A stretch of DNA of 64,000 bases from Bacteroidales bacterium (GTDB taxonomy: Bacteria; Bacteroidota; Bacteroidia; Bacteroidales; UBA10428): the NCBI GenBank assembly GCA_016933335.1, contig JAFGBD010000074.1:22353-86352 (forward strand). The letters are read 5' to 3'. The notes beneath the pieces were generated by a model that worked only from the letters and a program-made list of their open reading frames with translations, was not told where the DNA came from and ran no database searches. Shown here piece by piece: positions 11,922 through 21,815 of this stretch; the first letter of the stretch is position 1, and the number at the start of each line of letters is the position of its first letter. Both the position numbers and the translations under genes were made by a program.

Positions 11922-12575
11922 CTACATCTCGATCAGGTTGTTCTTAATGGCAAATTTCACCAGATCAACAACGGTTTTGAGATTGAGCTTCTGCATGATA
12001 TGATTTTTATGCGATTCAACTGTCCTCACGCTGATAAAAAGTTTATCGGCAATTTCCCTGTTTGAATGGCTTTCTCCCCACATTTTGAGAATCTCGGTTT
12101 CGCGTGAACTCAGGCTTTTAAGACTGTCAAAATCTGAGCCTTCCCTGGATTTAAGGTTACTGATATATTTGTTGAGCAGCAAATGGGTTATGGATTTGCT
12201 GTAAAAATCATATCCGTTGCGGATGGTATAAATTGCTTCAATAAGCTCATTTCTGCCGGTATCTCTGGCCAGAAATCCACTGGCTCCGGCTTTGATGATC
12301 TTCAGGATAAATTCTTCTTCATTATGCACTGACAATACCAGGATCTTTACCCCCGGAAAGCTGATCATAAGCTGGCTTATCAGATTATGGACAGTCACAT
12401 TCAGTGTATGTATATTTACAATCAGAATGTTTACCGCATTTTTTTTCAGGCTCTCTATCAGATGAGCTTTTTCATCAGATTTTACAGCAATATGAATATC
12501 ATCAACATCTTCAAGCAGGGAACTGACACCTTCCTGTACAATTTTATGCTCATCGAATATGCCTATTTCTATCAT
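11922..12575 (-). CDS. NarL/LuxR-type regulator with a degenerate receiver domain
   Basis: C-terminal LuxR HTH 'LSSRETEILKMWGESHSNREIADKLFISVRTVESHKNHIMQKL'; receiver acceptor position is N54 ('ILIVNIH'), conserved Lys is R104 ('GFLARD'). Confidence 0.9.
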   Translation of the reverse strand: MIEIGIFDEHKIVQEGVSSLLEDVDDIHIAVKSDEKAHLIESLKKNAVNILIVNIHTLNVTVHNLISQLMISFPGVKILVLSVHNEEEFILKIIKAGASGFLARDTGRNELIEAIYTIRNGYDFYSKSITHLLLNKYISNLKSREGSDFDSLKSLSSRETEILKMWGESHSNREIADKLFISVRTVESHKNHIMQKLNLKTVVDLVKFAIKNNLIEM

Positions 12576-12594
12576 ATTTGTTCTTGTCTTTCAA

Positions 12595-15500
12595 TTAAAT
12601 CTGAATAACCGAAATCATGCTTTTACCGTCCATTGTGATGGTGAGAGGATTCTCAAACCGAATGTGCCTGAAATGATTTGTACGGTGAATTGTTCTCTGC
12701 CTGTCAAGCAGCTTCCATTGGATATAGTCGGTTGAAGAACTGTCCCTGACAGATAAATAGCCCACATTCATTGATGTGAGGTTATGGAAGAAATGCGAAC
12801 CCAGAGATGAATCCAGGGGAAAGTCCGGGAGACTGATTTCCACAATAACCTTGGCATTGCTGATCTGAGGCCAGATTACCGGGATTCCCAGAAACTGATC
12901 GCGTGTTCCCCATCTGCCCGGACCAATAAGCACATATTGCTTGTTTTGTCTTGACATAAAATGATTTAACTCTTCAATCTCATTTACCATCTCAAGCGTT
13001 TTAAGCTTGCTGAATTTATCAACATCCACATAGATCACATCACGAATGTTTTTTATTTTACCATTTCCCAGACTGGATGTTGTATAAAGTAAGATTCTGG
13101 ATTGATCAACTTTGTCCGGGTCAATGACATAATGAGAAAGATTTTCCACCAGGGGTTTGATTTGCAGAAGGTAAAATGAAGGCAGGTCATTGATTGTCTT
13201 TGTAAGATCAACTGCGTATTCTAGTTCCACGGGTGAACCCAGGGCTTCTTTCACGGTATGAAGCATGATGTCAATTGTCTCGGCAAGCGGAATATAATTG
13301 TGTTTTAGGATATCTGCAAAATTGAGGATACGGGGGCCTTTTGAAACCAGTCCTTCTTCAATCCTGTCGTTATCAGAATTATAAACGGATGCAAGATGTT
13401 TTAATGTTCCGTGTTTTTCAGCAGCGCTGATTTCAAGCAGAGCCAGAGAAGCTTTATCGCCATATTTCATCAGATCGATAACCTGTTTTGATAAATCGAC
13501 CGCGTAAAAGTCAACTTGTGTACTGTTCAGTAAGTCACGTGTTGAAAACATCTCTATATTCGGATATTTCGGAGAAAACCTGAATGCTTTGCCGCCCTCC
13601 ACTACATAGGAACCCAGTCCCAACGCTGCAATGGCAAAACCTTCTTCAGGTTTCATGTGTGACACAGGGTAATAGTTGTGCGAATTGGCAATACCACTTA
13701 TATGCGGGTAATAATAATCTTCAAATTGCTGTCCTGCCAGTTCCTGCAGGACTATAGCCATTCGCTCTTCCTCTACTTTATGGTTAATGGCCTTGAAATA
13801 TGTTCTTGCATAACCTGAATACACAGATGCATATACAAGTTTGATGGCATCCACGAGATTCTGAAACCGTAAAAATTTGTTGGGATGATTATTGGGTATG
13901 ATAATGGTATCAAATACACCTGCAAAGGGTTGTGTAATGGAATCTTCTGAAAGGCTTGATGATCTGACGGCAATGGGTCTGGAGATCTGATCGATAAACA
14001 CTTCAAGCTTTTTCATCAGCGATCCTGAAAGCTGTGCCTTATAAAAATATTCCCTTATTTTCTGATAAGGTAATTCAGGGTTGAAAATTCTCTCATAAAG
14101 CCTGTTCTTTTCTATGAAAATTTCAAATTCATCGATTCCTATGATTGCTGTTTTTGGTGTCCTGATGTTGATATATTTCGATAATGCAGAGAAATCAATG
14201 TTATATATCAGTGTATTGATGAATGCAAGTCCCCTGCCTTTCCCACCCAGTGATCCGCTTGAAAAATTGACAATATTTTTTTCATCAATATCTGTGGATT
14301 CATCAAATCCGAGAACCTTGCCTTTTTTCTTCTCCTCGAGATATTTTTTAATGGTTTGAATTAGAAAAGTCCTGATATCATGGATATTAGGAAAATCCGT
14401 TATTCTTAACGGATTAAGGATTTTTGCCAGATGTATCTCTCCCCGCCCCATGATCCAGAGCGAAAACTGATTTTCATTGGCATGGGTATATAAAGATTCT
14501 TCAGGAATGGTATGAAGAAGTGCAAGAAACTCGTTCAATGAACGGGCTACGGCAATCTGTTTGCCTTCTTTGTTCCTGAAAACAAAATCTCCGAAGGCCA
14601 GATTTCGGGTGAGAAAATTCTTCAGATCATTCAGAAGGCTTTCGGAGTTTTTATTTACAAAACCCACACCGAGGTTTTGTGCTATTTTTTCATTTTTGGT
14701 ATCGGCAGATTGCAGAATGATTGGCAGGTTTTTAATATTTGATTTTGCATATTTGATGAAATTGATACCTGCAGTTTTATCAAGCCTGCCTTCTTTCTCA
14801 AATTCAACATCAGAAATGATGCAAAGAAGGAAATCCTTATACTTGTGAAACAGGTATATGGCATCTTCGTAATTTCTTGCCAGAAGAATCTTTGGTCTTG
14901 ATCTCATTTTACAGATCTTATCCAGTTCGTTTTTTTCCACTTCGACAAGGGTTTGCTGCACCTGTCCGAACACAATGGAGTAAAGAATCGGCAGGTATTT
15001 TGAATAATACTGGGCTGAATCTTCAAGAAGCAGTATCACCCTTACAAGACCTATCCTGGTATCATTTTCAACATTTGCCTTATCTTCAATGGACTTAACG
15101 ATGGCAAAAAATATCTGTGAATCCCCGTTCCATACGAACAGCTTGTCGATTATTCTTGAAGCGGGCAGAATATCCTCAAAATACTGGATATTGCTTTTCT
15201 GGTTCAGCAATAAATATATGGGTATATCAGGCTTTCTTTTTTTGATTTTTTTAGCCAGTTCAAGGGGATAGTGCTGATCAATTCCTGCCATCAGAATAAT
15301 CAGATCAAAAGAAGTTGTTTCCAGCAATTCCATTGCTTCTTTGGCAGAAGTGACACCGGTAATCCTGGGGAGTGAGAAAAGGCTGTACTGGTATATCTCA
15401 CCCATGAACTGTTCAAAGAAGTGATCTTCATTTTCAAGTATAAACGCATCATAAAGGGTCGCAACAAACAGTATTTCCTTGATCTTGTATTTCATCATAT

Positions 15501-17199
15501 CGAAATAGATGTACTTATCGATGATCTGTTTGTTGAAAAAGAGCTGCAGGGGTTGTTTGTCTTTTATCAGTGATTTTCTGTATTCTTCGGCTTTATGTGA
15601 TACAGCAGGTTTGAATAAAGAACGTCTGTATATATCTCTGCCTTTCAGATTGTTAATATATCCACTGATTAATTTCGCGATATTTATCAATAATTGTCTC
15701 TCTTCCCTCATAAAAGGGCCTTCATAGTCCTGGGGAAATTCTTTCAGATAACATATTTCTATGGTGCCTTTTTTATTATCGATGGTAACAAAACTTTCTT
15801 TCTGCATCCATCGTGTTACCTTGAATTTGCGGCTGCAGTATACTTTACCTTCAAATCTTATCCGGGTGACCGTGGAATTCGGATATTGCCAGGCTTTCGG
15901 AAGGATGTTGCAGATTTCCTGTAATGTTTCTTCAAGCGATTTGCCTTCGGCGATGATCCGGGATGTCAGGTTGATTCCTTTAAGCTCTTTCAGTCTTTCC
16001 CTGTTTTCAGATAACAGTTTGTTAAAAATATCCTTTGTTGCTGATCCTGCTATGAGGTTTGCAAGGTTTATCAGCAGGTTTCTTTCTTCTTTTAAGAACG
16101 GGCCTTCATCTTCCTGCGGAAATTCCTTCAGATAAAAGACTTCGATTAAGCCCTGTTTGTTTTTTGGCGCCTCAAAGGTTTGCGTTTGGGTCCAGGGTGT
16201 TTCTCTGAAATTCGGGCTGACAAATACCTTTTTTTCGAATGTTATCCGTACTGCAGTAAATTCGGGATACTGCCAGGCATCAGGAAGAATGGAACTGATG
16301 AGCTGCAAAGATTCTTCGAGGGTGCGGTTTTCTTTTAAAATTGCCGAAGTCTGGTTGAGACCGTGCAGCTCTTTCAGTCTTTCGGTGTTTTGGGCAAGCA
16401 GAACCTGCAGGTTATTCCTGGAGACAGACCCGGAAATCAGAGCCGCAAGGTTGTCAATCAGGTTCCTCTCTTCTTTCAGAAACGGACCTTCATCTTCATC
16501 AGGAAATGCTTTAAGGTAAAAGACCTCAATCAGTCCCTTCTTATTATCAGGTGTCTCGAATGACTGTTTCTGACACCATCTGGTCTCCATGAAATTCTTA
16601 CTGGTAAATACCTTGTTTTCATATCTGATCCTTGCAACTGTGTGTTCGGGGTATTGCCAGGCCTCGGGTAGAAAGGAACAAATCTCCTGAAGGCTTTCTT
16701 CGAGTGTCTGGCTGTCTTTCAGCATTTTAGTGGTAAAATTGATTCCCATTAATTCCTTCAGCCTTTCTTTTATATCATAATGGAGATCTTTTAACTGTAT
16801 TCTGGAAATGGCACCTGAAACGATTGTGGAAACATGGTCTAAAAAAGAATCTTCTTTAAAAAGAGGTTTTTCATCTGCTTGACCCGCAAAATCATGGTCG
16901 AAAAACAGCTGGATAACACCTTTTTTATCATTGGGAATCTCAAAGTTCCTTTTTTTCACAAAGGCGGTCTCGGTAAAATTTTTGCTTGTATACTCGTTAC
17001 CGTCAAATATGATTCTGGCATAAACATTTTCAGGTTGCGCATATACTTCAGGTAAAAGGCTGCATATGAGTTGTAATGAATTATCCAGATCAGGTTCTGA
17101 AGAAAGAATCTCCAGTATTTTTCCAATGGTCCGGTATTCATTGAGATTCATTTCTTCAAAGATGATCTCATTGTTTTTATTTTCAGTCTGTCTTGCCAT
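12595..17199 (-). CDS. Multidomain protein: 4x N-terminal repeats, two REC-like domains, PEP/pyruvate-binding (PpsA N-terminal) domain
   Basis: Repeats '(I/L)LP.AWQYP..T..RI.FE.KVF.S.NF..T.W.Q...F....NK.GLIEVFYLK.FP..DEGPFLKEERNL'; REC2 'VILLLEDS...CIISDVEF...FVNK'; PPDK_N 'FSSGSLGGKGRGLAFINTL', 'PIAVRSSSLSEDSITQPFAGVFDTI'; no TSHxA swivel or C-terminal PEP-utilising barrel seen. Confidence 0.88.
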   Translation of the reverse strand: MARQTENKNNEIIFEEMNLNEYRTIGKILEILSSEPDLDNSLQLICSLLPEVYAQPENVYARIIFDGNEYTSKNFTETAFVKKRNFEIPNDKKGVIQLFFDHDFAGQADEKPLFKEDSFLDHVSTIVSGAISRIQLKDLHYDIKERLKELMGINFTTKMLKDSQTLEESLQEICSFLPEAWQYPEHTVARIRYENKVFTSKNFMETRWCQKQSFETPDNKKGLIEVFYLKAFPDEDEGPFLKEERNLIDNLAALISGSVSRNNLQVLLAQNTERLKELHGLNQTSAILKENRTLEESLQLISSILPDAWQYPEFTAVRITFEKKVFVSPNFRETPWTQTQTFEAPKNKQGLIEVFYLKEFPQEDEGPFLKEERNLLINLANLIAGSATKDIFNKLLSENRERLKELKGINLTSRIIAEGKSLEETLQEICNILPKAWQYPNSTVTRIRFEGKVYCSRKFKVTRWMQKESFVTIDNKKGTIEICYLKEFPQDYEGPFMREERQLLINIAKLISGYINNLKGRDIYRRSLFKPAVSHKAEEYRKSLIKDKQPLQLFFNKQIIDKYIYFDMMKYKIKEILFVATLYDAFILENEDHFFEQFMGEIYQYSLFSLPRITGVTSAKEAMELLETTSFDLIILMAGIDQHYPLELAKKIKKRKPDIPIYLLLNQKSNIQYFEDILPASRIIDKLFVWNGDSQIFFAIVKSIEDKANVENDTRIGLVRVILLLEDSAQYYSKYLPILYSIVFGQVQQTLVEVEKNELDKICKMRSRPKILLARNYEDAIYLFHKYKDFLLCIISDVEFEKEGRLDKTAGINFIKYAKSNIKNLPIILQSADTKNEKIAQNLGVGFVNKNSESLLNDLKNFLTRNLAFGDFVFRNKEGKQIAVARSLNEFLALLHTIPEESLYTHANENQFSLWIMGRGEIHLAKILNPLRITDFPNIHDIRTFLIQTIKKYLEEKKKGKVLGFDESTDIDEKNIVNFSSGSLGGKGRGLAFINTLIYNIDFSALSKYINIRTPKTAIIGIDEFEIFIEKNRLYERIFNPELPYQKIREYFYKAQLSGSLMKKLEVFIDQISRPIAVRSSSLSEDSITQPFAGVFDTIIIPNNHPNKFLRFQNLVDAIKLVYASVYSGYARTYFKAINHKVEEERMAIVLQELAGQQFEDYYYPHISGIANSHNYYPVSHMKPEEGFAIAALGLGSYVVEGGKAFRFSPKYPNIEMFSTRDLLNSTQVDFYAVDLSKQVIDLMKYGDKASLALLEISAAEKHGTLKHLASVYNSDNDRIEEGLVSKGPRILNFADILKHNYIPLAETIDIMLHTVKEALGSPVELEYAVDLTKTINDLPSFYLLQIKPLVENLSHYVIDPDKVDQSRILLYTTSSLGNGKIKNIRDVIYVDVDKFSKLKTLEMVNEIEELNHFMSRQNKQYVLIGPGRWGTRDQFLGIPVIWPQISNAKVIVEISLPDFPLDSSLGSHFFHNLTSMNVGYLSVRDSSSTDYIQWKLLDRQRTIHRTNHFRHIRFENPLTITMDGKSMISVIQI
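15655..17136 (-). repeat. Four tandem intragenic ~128-aa domain repeats (aa ~22-133, 145-260, 272-387, 400-515)
   Basis: Direct reading of the translation; repeats 2-4 share long identical stretches. Confidence 0.9.
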
Positions 17200-17358
17200 G
17201 GTAGTGAAGCATTAATTAACAGCGAAAAAATCCGGTCAGTTTATCCAATATTCATTCAAAGAAAACCAAATGAAGTCTTTAAGGCAAATTTATTATGAAA
17301 ATATGAAGAACCTAAGAAAAATGCATTAGAAAGTGAAGGTCAGATCTTTTCAACCGGA

Positions 17359-17389
17359 TTGAACAAACCTGATAATTATTCTATATTTG
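17359..17389 (+). promoter_or_regulatory. Bacteroidota-type promoter TTG-N20-TATATTTG
   Basis: TTG 17359-17361, 20-nt spacer, TATATTTG 17382-17389; overlaps the TTG chosen by the ORF caller. Confidence 0.5.
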
Positions 17390-17406
17390 AATTAAATTCG
17401 CACGAA

Positions 17407-18156
17407 ATGAGAATCTTATACATATTATTCTTTTTTTCTGTATATCAATATGATGTGGATAAGCCGTTGAATATTATGATCATCGGAGATTCAAACGGAG
17501 CCAGTGAAAAAGGCTGGGTATACCAGCTGGACAAACTGAGGCATGGTACTGACCATCTGATCAATTATTCAATAGGGGGGAACACCATAGGCTTTGATAA
17601 CCTTGGCAGGGACACCCTGAATACGCTTAAAAATATCAATGGTTACATCAAAAATGCAGAAGACAGTCTTCAATACCTGGATAAAATATTGATTTGTCTT
17701 GGAACAAATGATTGCAAGGCTGTTTTTGACACACTGCAATCTGAGGTGCCGCTGAACCTGGAAAAGCTGATTTTAATTATCAGGGATCATCCCTTTTGTT
17801 CAGATATAATACCCGATATCGTATTGATCACTCCTCCTCCGGTTGCCGTTGATTCACTTCTGTTGCCCAAGTATTTCGGAGGGAAGAAGAGGCTTGAAAA
17901 GCTGCTGCCTCATTACAGGATCATCGCAGATAAGTATGGCTGCCTGTATGTTGATATTTATCATCCCCTGTCTGGTGATTTCACCTCATATACGGTGGAC
18001 GGTATCCATCTTAACGAAGCAGGGTCCATAAGGGCTGCAGAAATTATAAATGAGATGATAATGAATCCATCTCAGGGCAACAACAAGAAAATTACAGATG
18101 CCGGATATAAAAGAATGAATGATCCTGTTCTTAAAAATGATGATGCTTCATTGTGA
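17407..18156 (+). CDS. SGNH/GDSL hydrolase, likely exported
   Basis: 'IMIIGDSNGAS', 'LGTNDCKA', 'DGIHLNEAG' blocks; signal-like MRILYILFFFSVYQ; start moved from TTG 17359 to ATG 17407. Confidence 0.8.
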   Translation: MRILYILFFFSVYQYDVDKPLNIMIIGDSNGASEKGWVYQLDKLRHGTDHLINYSIGGNTIGFDNLGRDTLNTLKNINGYIKNAEDSLQYLDKILICLGTNDCKAVFDTLQSEVPLNLEKLILIIRDHPFCSDIIPDIVLITPPPVAVDSLLLPKYFGGKKRLEKLLPHYRIIADKYGCLYVDIYHPLSGDFTSYTVDGIHLNEAGSIRAAEIINEMIMNPSQGNNKKITDAGYKRMNDPVLKNDDASL

Positions 18157-18194
18157 ATGATTTTATGAATCAGCCTTAAAACAAACAGTTACTT

Positions 18195-19337
18195 GTGAAA
18201 ATAATTGATAAAGAGATTCTTTCGGTTGACACCCCAAGGGTGCTTATAGATTACGATGTCTTAATGTCCAATATTCATATGGTACACGGGTATGCCGAAC
18301 GTTATCAGGTGGATGTCAGACCGCATGTGAAATCACATAAAAGCCTGGATATTGCCGCAATACAACTGGAAGAAGGAGCGAAAGGACTGACAGCTGCCAA
18401 GGTGGATGAAGCGGCAGTGTTTTTCAATACGGCGACGAAATCATTCACACTGGCATATCCGCTGACAGAAGAGCACAAGATTCAAAGGATACTCAGCAGT
18501 ACAAGGCAGTTCAGTCTTGACATGAATCTTATCGTTGACAGTGAAGAAGGTTACGAGGTTGTTGCTTTGATGTGTAAAAGGCTTGGTATAAAGCTGAAAA
18601 TCTATATCAAGATTGATGTCGGGTTGAAAAGATGCGGACTTCCTCCAGGGGATCCCCGGATTTTACGCATTGCCAGGAAAGTATTATCTGACGGCCATCT
18701 TGAGCTTGCCGGTCTTCTCTCGCATGCCGGTCATGTATACAGGGCCGGAAATATCGATGAGGTCATACGTATCGCCCGGGATGAATTGAAAATATTGTTC
18801 AGGGTCAGAAAGTACCTGCTTGATTACGATATCGAAACAAAAAGAATTTCAATCGGCTCAACACCTTCATTGCTGGCCGGTATCGATTTACAGGGAATAT
18901 CTGAGATAAGGCCGGGGAATTATGTTTTTATGGACAGGATCACCTGGAAACTCGGATTAATTGCTCCGGAGCAGATAGCATTAACCGTTATGTCAACCGT
19001 GGTGAGCAAAAACAAGAATCATTTTATCATTGACGCCGGCTCAAAAGTGCTGAGCTCCGATACCGGTGCACATGGCTCAAAGATTCTTGAGGGTTACGGA
19101 CTGGCATACCCGGCTGAAAAGTATCTTGAAGAGGATTACAGGATGAAAATCATCTCATTATCAGAAGAGCACGGGTTTATTGAACGTCCGGATTTTGATC
19201 TGCCGCTCGGGACAAGGATAAGGATCATCCCCAATCATGCCTGTCCTGTTGTTAACCTGACGGATTCACTCGTCGTTCACAGCAGGAATATCATCAGGCA
19301 TGTATGGAAGGTACATGCCAGGGGAAAGGTATTATAA
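18195..19337 (+). CDS. Alanine racemase N-domain / D-threonine aldolase (D-serine dehydratase-like) PLP enzyme
   Basis: 'DVRPHVKSHKSLDIAAIQLEEGAKGLTAAKVDEA' PLP Lys region; C-terminal 'IIPNHACPVVNL' metal-binding motif; GTG start. Confidence 0.82.
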   Translation: MKIIDKEILSVDTPRVLIDYDVLMSNIHMVHGYAERYQVDVRPHVKSHKSLDIAAIQLEEGAKGLTAAKVDEAAVFFNTATKSFTLAYPLTEEHKIQRILSSTRQFSLDMNLIVDSEEGYEVVALMCKRLGIKLKIYIKIDVGLKRCGLPPGDPRILRIARKVLSDGHLELAGLLSHAGHVYRAGNIDEVIRIARDELKILFRVRKYLLDYDIETKRISIGSTPSLLAGIDLQGISEIRPGNYVFMDRITWKLGLIAPEQIALTVMSTVVSKNKNHFIIDAGSKVLSSDTGAHGSKILEGYGLAYPAEKYLEEDYRMKIISLSEEHGFIERPDFDLPLGTRIRIIPNHACPVVNLTDSLVVHSRNIIRHVWKVHARGKVL

Positions 19338-19362
19338 TTTCATTTATTTTAGTTCATGGTAT

Positions 19363-19391
19363 AAAAAAAGCTATCCGGTCACGGATAGCTT
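19363..19391 (-). terminator. Rho-independent terminator downstream of eno
   Basis: AAGCTATCCG-GTCA-CGGATAGCTT 10-bp stem, T run on minus strand. Confidence 0.85.
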
Positions 19392-19414
19392 CTGCATTTT
19401 AAGTTATAAACCGA

Positions 19415-20734
<1,320 letters not shown>

Positions 20735-20875
20735 CTAACTGATTTAGCGAATGAAATGAGCGATCTCATAAGCCCACCTAATAAATAATATATATTCTTG
20801 ATAAAAAAGGGACAGAGAAAAAATGCTCTTTATCCCTTATCAGATACTTTTTTTAGGATCAATGCGAAGGATTTT

Positions 20876-21766
20876 CTATGCTTTCTTTTCTTCATCTTCT
20901 GCATTATCCTCTTTTTTTTCTTCCTTTGTTTCAGGCTTATCTTCATTAACATCTTCTTTCGCGGCTCCGGCAATTTTTTCAGCAGAGGCTTCGGTGGTTT
21001 TTTCAGCTGCAGGTCCGGCAGCAGGTTCTGCTTCGGCTTTTTCAGCGGAGACTTCGGCAGCATCTTCAGCTTCGGCTATTTCTGTTTCAGCTTTTGCAGT
21101 TTTATCATCTGCCTGGATGTCTTGGTCCTTTGTTTCGGGGGACTGTGATGCGGTATCCTGTTTTGCTGTTCCCGCTTCCTTTACAGGGGTTTCGGTTGCC
21201 GGCTCTGAAGCTTCTGCAGCGGCCTCCTTCTTTGAAGCTTCCGTGACGGTCTTTTTCTCGGCGGCCTGCGTTTCAGTACCCTCTTTTACGATTCCGGCTT
21301 CCTCTGTTGCAGCTTTTGTTTCAGTTTCTTCCTTTTTCTTCCCGCCACCTCTTCTGCGGCGTTTCCCCGTCCTGCCTTCTGCTTCTGACCTGGCAGCCAG
21401 CATGTTTTCATTGTAATCAACAAGTTCAATGACACACATGTCAGCACTGTCGCCTGCGCGATATCCGGTCTTCAGAATTCTGGTATATCCGCCCGGCCTT
21501 TCCAGGATTTTCGGGGAGATTTCCCTGAACAATTCAGAAACAGCATCTTTATTCTGCAGATAGCCAAAAACAACCCTCCTGGAATGTGTTGAATCCTCCT
21601 TTGATTTGGTAATCAAAGGTTCGATATAGGTTCTTAATGCTTTGGCCTTTGCTACAGTGGTTTTTATCTTTTTGTGCATAATAAGCGAGGTTGCCATGTT
21701 GGCAAGCATAGCCTTACGGTGATTACTTTTTCTCCCTAAATGATTAATTTTCTTACTGTGTCGCAT
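20876..21766 (-). CDS. rplQ: 50S ribosomal protein L17 with a ~170-aa low-complexity acidic/Ala/Lys C-terminal extension
   Basis: L17 core '[29 protein letters not shown]'; E/A/K/T-rich tail from ~aa 128. Confidence 0.95.
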   Translation of the reverse strand: MRHSKKINHLGRKSNHRKAMLANMATSLIMHKKIKTTVAKAKALRTYIEPLITKSKEDSTHSRRVVFGYLQNKDAVSELFREISPKILERPGGYTRILKTGYRAGDSADMCVIELVDYNENMLAARSEAEGRTGKRRRRGGGKKKEETETKAATEEAGIVKEGTETQAAEKKTVTEASKKEAAAEASEPATETPVKEAGTAKQDTASQSPETKDQDIQADDKTAKAETEIAEAEDAAEVSAEKAEAEPAAGPAAEKTTEASAEKIAGAAKEDVNEDKPETKEEKKEDNAEDEEKKA

Positions 21767-21781
21767 CTCAATTAAAAATTT

Positions 21782-21799
21782 AAGACCTGTACAGGTCTT
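21782..21799. repeat. Perfect 18-bp palindrome AAGACCTGTACAGGTCTT between rpoA and rplQ
   Basis: Direct reading. Confidence 0.9.
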
Positions 21800-21815
21800 T
21801 TCACCTAATGATTAT

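Noticed and set aside
13525-13550. CACGTG core as a possible parS site
   Set aside because: Flanks (TAAGTCACGTGTTGAAAACA) do not form the symmetrical parS palindrome; lies inside a coding gene.
14114-16563. Plus-strand ORFs opposite the 1534-aa gene, including two similar ones (15761..16135, 16157..16519)
   Set aside because: Their similarity simply reflects the intragenic tandem repeats on the minus strand.
20798-21416. Plus-strand ORFs of 116 and 197 aa rich in Ser/Phe/Ala
   Set aside because: Shadow of the low-complexity tail of rplQ on the opposite strand; composition mirrors GAA/GCA-rich codons.
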